NCBI GenBank assembly: GCA_036265435.1
Contig: DATAPB010000142.1
Coordinates: 1-9,110 of the forward strand
Direction: 5' to 3'
DNA: 9,110 nt
Source: DASUPK01 sp036265435
Lineage (GTDB): Bacteria > Actinomycetota > Thermoleophilia > Solirubrobacterales > 70-9
This document shows positions 5,565 to 9,110 of the stretch, in pieces. The notes beneath the pieces were generated by a model. It was not told the DNA's origin, ran no database searches, and saw only the letters and a program-made list of their open reading frames with translations. Each line of letters begins with the position of its first letter. Positions within the stretch are counted from its first letter, which is position 1. A program made the translations under genes and the position numbers.

Positions 5565-6900
5565 GGACCTTCTTCTTCTCCTCGCGGAACTCCGTGGCGG
5601 TCAGGACGCCCTTCTCCTTGAGCTCGCCGAGCCGCTCGAGCCGGTCGAGCTTGGCGTCGTCGGGATCCTTCTCGTCATCCGTGAGGCCCTTCACGGCCGA
5701 ACCGATTCGCCGGCCGGTCTCGGAGGTGGCCTGCCGGGCGCGCTCGCGCATCGACTGCATCCAGTCTCCTCGCTGTGCGCCCGGGAACTCGACGAGTGTC
5801 TTTCGCCTGAGCGCCTCGATGCCGACTCCCGCGAGCGCGATCAACAGCACGGTCAGCACCAGCTGGCGGAACCCATCGGGCGGCCACACGATCAACCCGG
5901 TCAGGACCGCCGCGCCGAAGATCGACCAGACGAGCTCACGTCGATCGCGGAGGGTCGGCGCGAGCGCCCGCCGGATGCCGACGGCGTAACCGGATGGCGA
6001 GGCCAGGAAGGCGGCGAGCACGAAGAGGACGCCGTAGATCACCACGGTGATCGAGATGCTGTGCAGGAGCGAGGTCCCGATATCCCAGGCGTGCTTCGCC
6101 GGCTCGTTGGCGGCCTCGGTATTCGCGAGAGAGTCGACGAAGAGCCCCTTGAGGGCGCCGCGCACGGCGATCGCGCCCAACCCCGCGGCGATCAGGCCCA
6201 GGCCGTAGGCGAGCAGGACCATCCAGCGGCGCCCCTTCGCCAGATAGACCGCGAGGCCGAAGAGGGCAACGCTCCCGAAGGTGAAGAACCAGGCGAACCC
6301 CTCGATGAGCTTGGTGACCGTCTGGGCCGTGTCGAGGTCCTTGGAGTCGGCGACCTGGAGCTGCCCGACATCCGGCGGGAGCTTCTGGTTGAGCTGCTTC
6401 TTCAGCCCGATGCGGTCGGCCAGCTGCAGGACCAGCGGCCGCAGATTGAGGACGACCTTGCCGTTCTGGCTCGAGACGACCTCGTTGTTCCCCTTCAGGA
6501 TCGAGACCAGCTCCTGATGTGCGATCCGATTAGCGTCCTGCCACGCCTGTTGGATCCGCGGCGACTGGATCGCCTGTTCCGCCGCCTGCGTGGCGAACTG
6601 GCGCACCCCGGCGGCCACCGGAGCCGAGAACTGCTGCACGCCCTTCGGCAGGCGCTGCTTGATGACCGCAGAGACGTCGACGTTGGCGTAGAGCTGGTCG
6701 ACGGCGTAGCTCGCCACGGCGTCCGAGATCACCTTGTCCTCGAGGAGCTTGCCGCTGGTGTCGACCCACCGGTTGGTGTCGAGCGCCTGTCGGTCGACCC
6801 AGCTCGTGAAGATCGCGAGGAAGGCGAGGATCGAGGCGAGGACTACGAGGATCCGGACCTTGATCCGGTGCCGCGTCTCAGGCGGGTCCGGCGAGGCCAT
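5554..6900 (-). CDS. six-segment membrane protein with C-terminal SHOCT motif
   Basis: A 448-residue membrane protein of unknown function. A short positive N-terminus leads into one membrane helix (about 13-33). A soluble, probably extracytoplasmic stretch follows (34-199), rich in Gln, Ala and Val with likely helices. Further membrane segments lie near 200-220, 225-245, 278-300, 325-340 and 346-362. The charged cytoplasmic tail ends in a SHOCT motif (about 417-447: LDRLERLGELKEKGVLTATE then FREEKKKVL), a short helical module found at the ends of many bacterial proteins and thought to mediate oligomerisation or binding. The ATG at 6900 lies 19 bp after the HdrB-like gene on the same strand. 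The ribosome site is poor (GGGG close to the ATG), suggesting it is read from the sdh transcript. Whether it works with the dehydrogenase is unknown. Similar membrane proteins occur in actinobacteria without an assigned role. Confidence 0.75.
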   Translation of the reverse strand: MASPDPPETRHRIKVRILVVLASILAFLAIFTSWVDRQALDTNRWVDTSGKLLEDKVISDAVASYAVDQLYANVDVSAVIKQRLPKGVQQFSAPVAAGVRQFATQAAEQAIQSPRIQQAWQDANRIAHQELVSILKGNNEVVSSQNGKVVLNLRPLVLQLADRIGLKKQLNQKLPPDVGQLQVADSKDLDTAQTVTKLIEGFAWFFTFGSVALFGLAVYLAKGRRWMVLLAYGLGLIAAGLGAIAVRGALKGLFVDSLANTEAANEPAKHAWDIGTSLLHSISITVVIYGVLFVLAAFLASPSGYAVGIRRALAPTLRDRRELVWSIFGAAVLTGLIVWPPDGFRQLVLTVLLIALAGVGIEALRRKTLVEFPGAQRGDWMQSMRERARQATSETGRRIGSAVKGLTDDEKDPDDAKLDRLERLGELKEKGVLTATEFREEKKKVLSA

Positions 6901-6919
6901 GACCCCGCGGACACTACGC

Positions 6920-7816
6920 TCAGGCTGGGACGGCCTCCAGACGCCTCTCGACCCATTCGGTCGAGGCGACGTGCTTGTTCATGCCGAGCTGCTTCGGCTC
7001 GAAGCCCAGGGCGAGGCCGACGAGCTGGGGGAGGTGGAGAACCGCCAGCCCCAGGTCCCGATTAACGACCTTCGCCGCCTCGGGCTGCTGCATGTCGAGG
7101 TTGAGGTGGCAGAGCGGGCACGGGGTGACCAGGCAGTCGGCATCGGCGTCGATCGCGTCCCCGATGTGCGTGCCGGCCTGACGCAGCGAGACGTCACGGG
7201 CCATTGTGATGATGGGGAAGCCGCAGCACTTCCGGGCGCCGTCGTACTGGACGACCTCGCCGCCGAGCGCGTCGATCAGGCGGTCGAGGTAGAGGTCGCG
7301 CTCGGGGTGCTCCTCGTAACCGAGGCGATGCTTCGGGCGCAGGATGTAGCAGCCGTAGAAGGGGCCGACCCGGAGGCCGTTGAGCGGCTTGGTCACCTGT
7401 TCGATGAGGCGATCGAGACCGTAGTCCTCGACCAGCACCCAGAGGAAGTTCTTGTTGGTGAAGCCCTCGGGGTCGTACGCGAGGCCCTCTTCGGCGAGGG
7501 TCTCGTTGATGTGGGAGCGATATTCGGAGTCGGCGAGGCGCTGCTGGCATTCCGACTGCGCGCCCTGGCAGGTCGAGCAGATGTTCATCATCGGAAGCCC
7601 GGTCTGCTGGGCGAGCGCGAAGGTGCGGGCGTTGAGGGTGTCGGCCAGCTCCTGGTTGTGCTCGGCGATCACGCCGGCGCCGCAGCAGTTGGCGCGATCG
7701 AGCTCGACCAGCTCGATGCCGAGACGGTCCGCGACGAGCGCCGTCGAGCCGTGCAGCTCGGGCGTGAAGCCTCGGCTCACGCATCCCGGCCAGTAGGCGA
7801 GCTTGATGTCACTCAC
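6920..7816 (-). CDS. HdrB-like CCG-domain subunit of non-classical succinate dehydrogenase
   Basis: A 298-residue soluble-type protein of the heterodisulfide reductase subunit B (HdrB) family. It carries two complete CCG (cysteine-rich) domains: C12-X31-C44C45-X34-C80-X2-C83, and C156-X40-C197C198-X34-C233-X2-C236. In HdrB such motifs bind the unusual non-cubane [4Fe-4S] clusters. In type E succinate dehydrogenases and in thiol:fumarate reductase, a protein of this kind replaces the cytochrome b anchor and passes electrons between the iron-sulfur subunit and the quinone or thiol partner. No membrane-spanning segment is visible, so attachment would be peripheral. The GTG start overlaps the sdhB stop (GTGA, 7816..7813), which implies translational coupling and near-equal amounts. 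Because it lies directly behind sdhA and sdhB, a role in complex II is much more likely than one in methanogen-type disulfide reduction. The family name SdhE in this setting is not the flavinylation factor of that name. Confidence 0.88.
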   Translation of the reverse strand: MSDIKLAYWPGCVSRGFTPELHGSTALVADRLGIELVELDRANCCGAGVIAEHNQELADTLNARTFALAQQTGLPMMNICSTCQGAQSECQQRLADSEYRSHINETLAEEGLAYDPEGFTNKNFLWVLVEDYGLDRLIEQVTKPLNGLRVGPFYGCYILRPKHRLGYEEHPERDLYLDRLIDALGGEVVQYDGARKCCGFPIITMARDVSLRQAGTHIGDAIDADADCLVTPCPLCHLNLDMQQPEAAKVVNRDLGLAVLHLPQLVGLALGFEPKQLGMNKHVASTEWVERRLEAVPA

Positions 7817-9015
7817 GTGCCACCGACCTCGTCCGGCTCGGGCTCGACGGTGGCCTCGGGCGCCTCCTCGTCGGGCTCCTCGCCGCGGATGTAGAGATTG
7901 AGCTCGACCTGGTGGTCCTCGGCGTGCGCGTAGATTCGCTTCACGTGGTCCTGTGCGTCGCCCGGCAGCTTCTGGTGGACCCCCGGGATCAGCTTCGGCA
8001 GCGAGCGCATCTTGCCGGCCCTGACGCCCCGGATCGCCGTCGGGAGCGACTCCACCAGGCCCTTGACCGCTCCGTGCTTCGGCACGAGCTTGCCCTTGAT
8101 GCCCGGCGCGTAGGACTCCTGCAGGAGCTCGGCCTCGTCGAGGGTGCCCTTCTTCTCGATGATCTTGGTGAAGGCCTCCATGTGGTTGCGGCCGTGATTC
8201 TGGTCGTGGATGTCCTCATGGTCCGCGGCGCGGCGGAGCCTCATGATCTGGTCCATCGGCGCGACGCCCTTCGGGCAGGCGTCGATGCAGGAGAAGCAAT
8301 GCGTGCAGTCGTAGATGCCGTGCGGGTCCTGCGCGAGGTCGTGCAGGCGCTCCACGGTCTCCGCGTCGCGCGGGTCGCCGACGAACCGGTAGGCCTTGGC
8401 GAGCGCCGCCGGGCCGATGAAGTCGGGGTCGGCTTCCATCGAGAGGCAGGAGGAGACGCAGGCGCCGCATTGGATGCAGGCCATCGACTGGGTGATGTCG
8501 ATCATCGATTCGGGCTCGACGATGTACTCGCGCTCGGGCGGGTCGCCCTCCGGCAGGAGCCAGGGAGTGACCCGGCGGATCTTGGTCCAGTGGGTCGACT
8601 CCATGTCGGTGACCAGATCCTTGATCACCGGCATGTTCCCCATCGGCTCGACCACGATTGGCGCCGGCCCCGGTTCATGCGAGGGCGCTCCGCCAGGAGC
8701 GACCCGTTTCGTGCTGGAGGAGCCGGCCTTGTCGTGGTGCCCGCCGTTGTTGCGGTTGGCGAATTCGCTTGCCTCGCCGATCATCGTCTTGCAGGCGAGG
8801 CCGGACTGCCCATTGATCTTCATCCCGCACGAGCCGCAGATCGCGGCGCGGCAGGAGCAGCGGACGGCCAGCGAGCCGTCGTCGCGGTCCTTCGCCTGCA
8901 GAAGCCCGTCGAGGACGGAGAGCGTGGGGTCGAGGTCGACGTCGAAGCTCTCCCAGTAGGGACCCTCCGCCTCCTCGGGCTGGAAGCGCCTCACCTTGAG
9001 AGTGAACTCAGCCAT
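7813..9015 (-). CDS. sdhB: succinate dehydrogenase / fumarate reductase iron-sulfur subunit
   Basis: A 400-residue electron-transfer subunit, much longer than the usual roughly 240-260. The N-terminal ferredoxin-like domain has the [2Fe-2S] ligands C55-X4-C60-X2-C63-X11-C75. After it comes a low-complexity insert (about 81-119, Gly/Ser/Pro/His-rich), then the conserved NMPVIKDLVTDM (127-138). The C-terminal helical domain holds C180-X2-C183-X2-C186-X3-C190 and C237-X2-C240-X2-C243-X3-C247-P. Classical SdhB has a non-cysteine where C240 stands and so carries a [3Fe-4S] cluster. The extra cysteine predicts a second [4Fe-4S], as reported for type E enzymes. Residues 254-400 form an extension; HMEAFTKIIEKKGTLDEAEL (283-302) recalls HdrC-like proteins, and the tail is acidic. 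The ATG at 9015 follows the sdhA stop by 19 bp with a GAGAAG ribosome site very close. The 3' end overlaps the HdrB-like gene by 4 bp. Confidence 0.92.
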   Translation of the reverse strand: MAEFTLKVRRFQPEEAEGPYWESFDVDLDPTLSVLDGLLQAKDRDDGSLAVRCSCRAAICGSCGMKINGQSGLACKTMIGEASEFANRNNGGHHDKAGSSSTKRVAPGGAPSHEPGPAPIVVEPMGNMPVIKDLVTDMESTHWTKIRRVTPWLLPEGDPPEREYIVEPESMIDITQSMACIQCGACVSSCLSMEADPDFIGPAALAKAYRFVGDPRDAETVERLHDLAQDPHGIYDCTHCFSCIDACPKGVAPMDQIMRLRRAADHEDIHDQNHGRNHMEAFTKIIEKKGTLDEAELLQESYAPGIKGKLVPKHGAVKGLVESLPTAIRGVRAGKMRSLPKLIPGVHQKLPGDAQDHVKRIYAHAEDHQVELNLYIRGEEPDEEAPEATVEPEPDEVGGT

Positions 9016-9034
9016 CTCTTCTCAGCCTACTCAT

Positions 9035-9110
9035 CTAGTAGGTCCGCTCCTCCGGCTCCCACTGGGTGATGGTCACGTCGGAGTAGCTGATCTCGGGGCC
9101 GTCGTCGGTC
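9035..9110 (-). CDS. sdhA: succinate dehydrogenase / fumarate reductase flavoprotein, C-terminal end (partial)
   Basis: Reading the minus strand from the right edge, an open frame gives 24 residues ending in DVTITQWEPEERTY before TAG at 9037..9035. The ending T-x-W-x-P-E-x-R-x-Y resembles the C-termini of SdhA/FrdA flavoproteins, and the position directly ahead of sdhB is where sdhA is expected. The FAD and dicarboxylate-binding parts lie outside the window. The call rests mainly on gene order plus this short tail. Confidence 0.7.
   Translation of the reverse strand, partial: TDDGPEISYSDVTITQWEPEERTY

Noticed and set aside
6901..6919. promoter or terminator between the HdrB-like gene and the SHOCT-protein gene
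   Set aside because: Only 19 bases are available. TAGTGT matches the -10 consensus poorly and no -35 or hairpin is visible, so simple read-through is the better reading.
6061..7065. 334-codon plus-strand frame opposite the SHOCT-protein gene and the end of the HdrB-like gene
   Set aside because: Low-complexity Arg/Asp/Leu-rich translation, no ribosome site, and it spans the boundary of two well-supported minus-strand genes.
7912..9069. 385-codon plus-strand frame opposite sdhB
   Set aside because: Antisense to an iron-sulfur subunit with complete cysteine motifs; its own translation shows only Val/Arg/Leu/Asp-rich sequence.

Overview
The window is GC-rich bacterial chromosome. The protein families point to a high-GC actinobacterium, most likely of the Thermoleophilia/Solirubrobacterales type. 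The reasons are paired small SnoaL-like proteins beginning MSxENVE, an HdrB-like subunit in the succinate dehydrogenase locus, and several start codons that appear to lie at or near the transcription start. This placement is inference from family resemblance, not a search result.

Left part (1-843): a regulatory region with two matching palindromes (GATGAC-N4-GTCATC) sits in front of an alpha/beta hydrolase. That gene is broken by a frameshift near base 402. A divergent gene, possibly the regulator, may begin at the very edge. Positions 844-1046 hold no gene that I can support. Positions 1047-1850 carry two adjacent, coupled SnoaL-like (NTF2-fold) genes on the plus strand.

Middle part (1843-5564): on the minus strand, a large O-antigen ligase/polymerase-like membrane protein with C-terminal TPR-like helices is followed by a small rhodanese-domain gene with its own promoter-like sequence. 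The rhodanese gene overlaps the second SnoaL gene tail to tail. Divergent from the ligase is a CPA1-type Na+/H+ antiporter with a TATAAG box placed for a leaderless transcript. The antiporter overlaps the next minus-strand gene tail to tail.

Right part (5554-9110, minus strand): the end of a succinate dehydrogenase/fumarate reductase operon. In transcription order it holds the last 24 codons of the flavoprotein (sdhA), an unusual iron-sulfur subunit (sdhB), an HdrB-like protein with two CCG domains that overlaps sdhB by 4 bp, and, 19 bp later, a six-segment membrane protein with a C-terminal SHOCT motif. No classical SdhC/SdhD cytochrome b anchor is present in the window. With the extra cysteine in SdhB, this matches the non-classical (type E, or thiol:fumarate-reductase-like) form of complex II, which would link succinate oxidation to the quinone pool, probably menaquinone. 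The most interesting points are this complex and its unknown membrane partner, and the twin-operator control region in front of the broken hydrolase. I see no CRISPR array, insertion sequence, tRNA or rRNA, and nothing I can honestly call a wholly new system.
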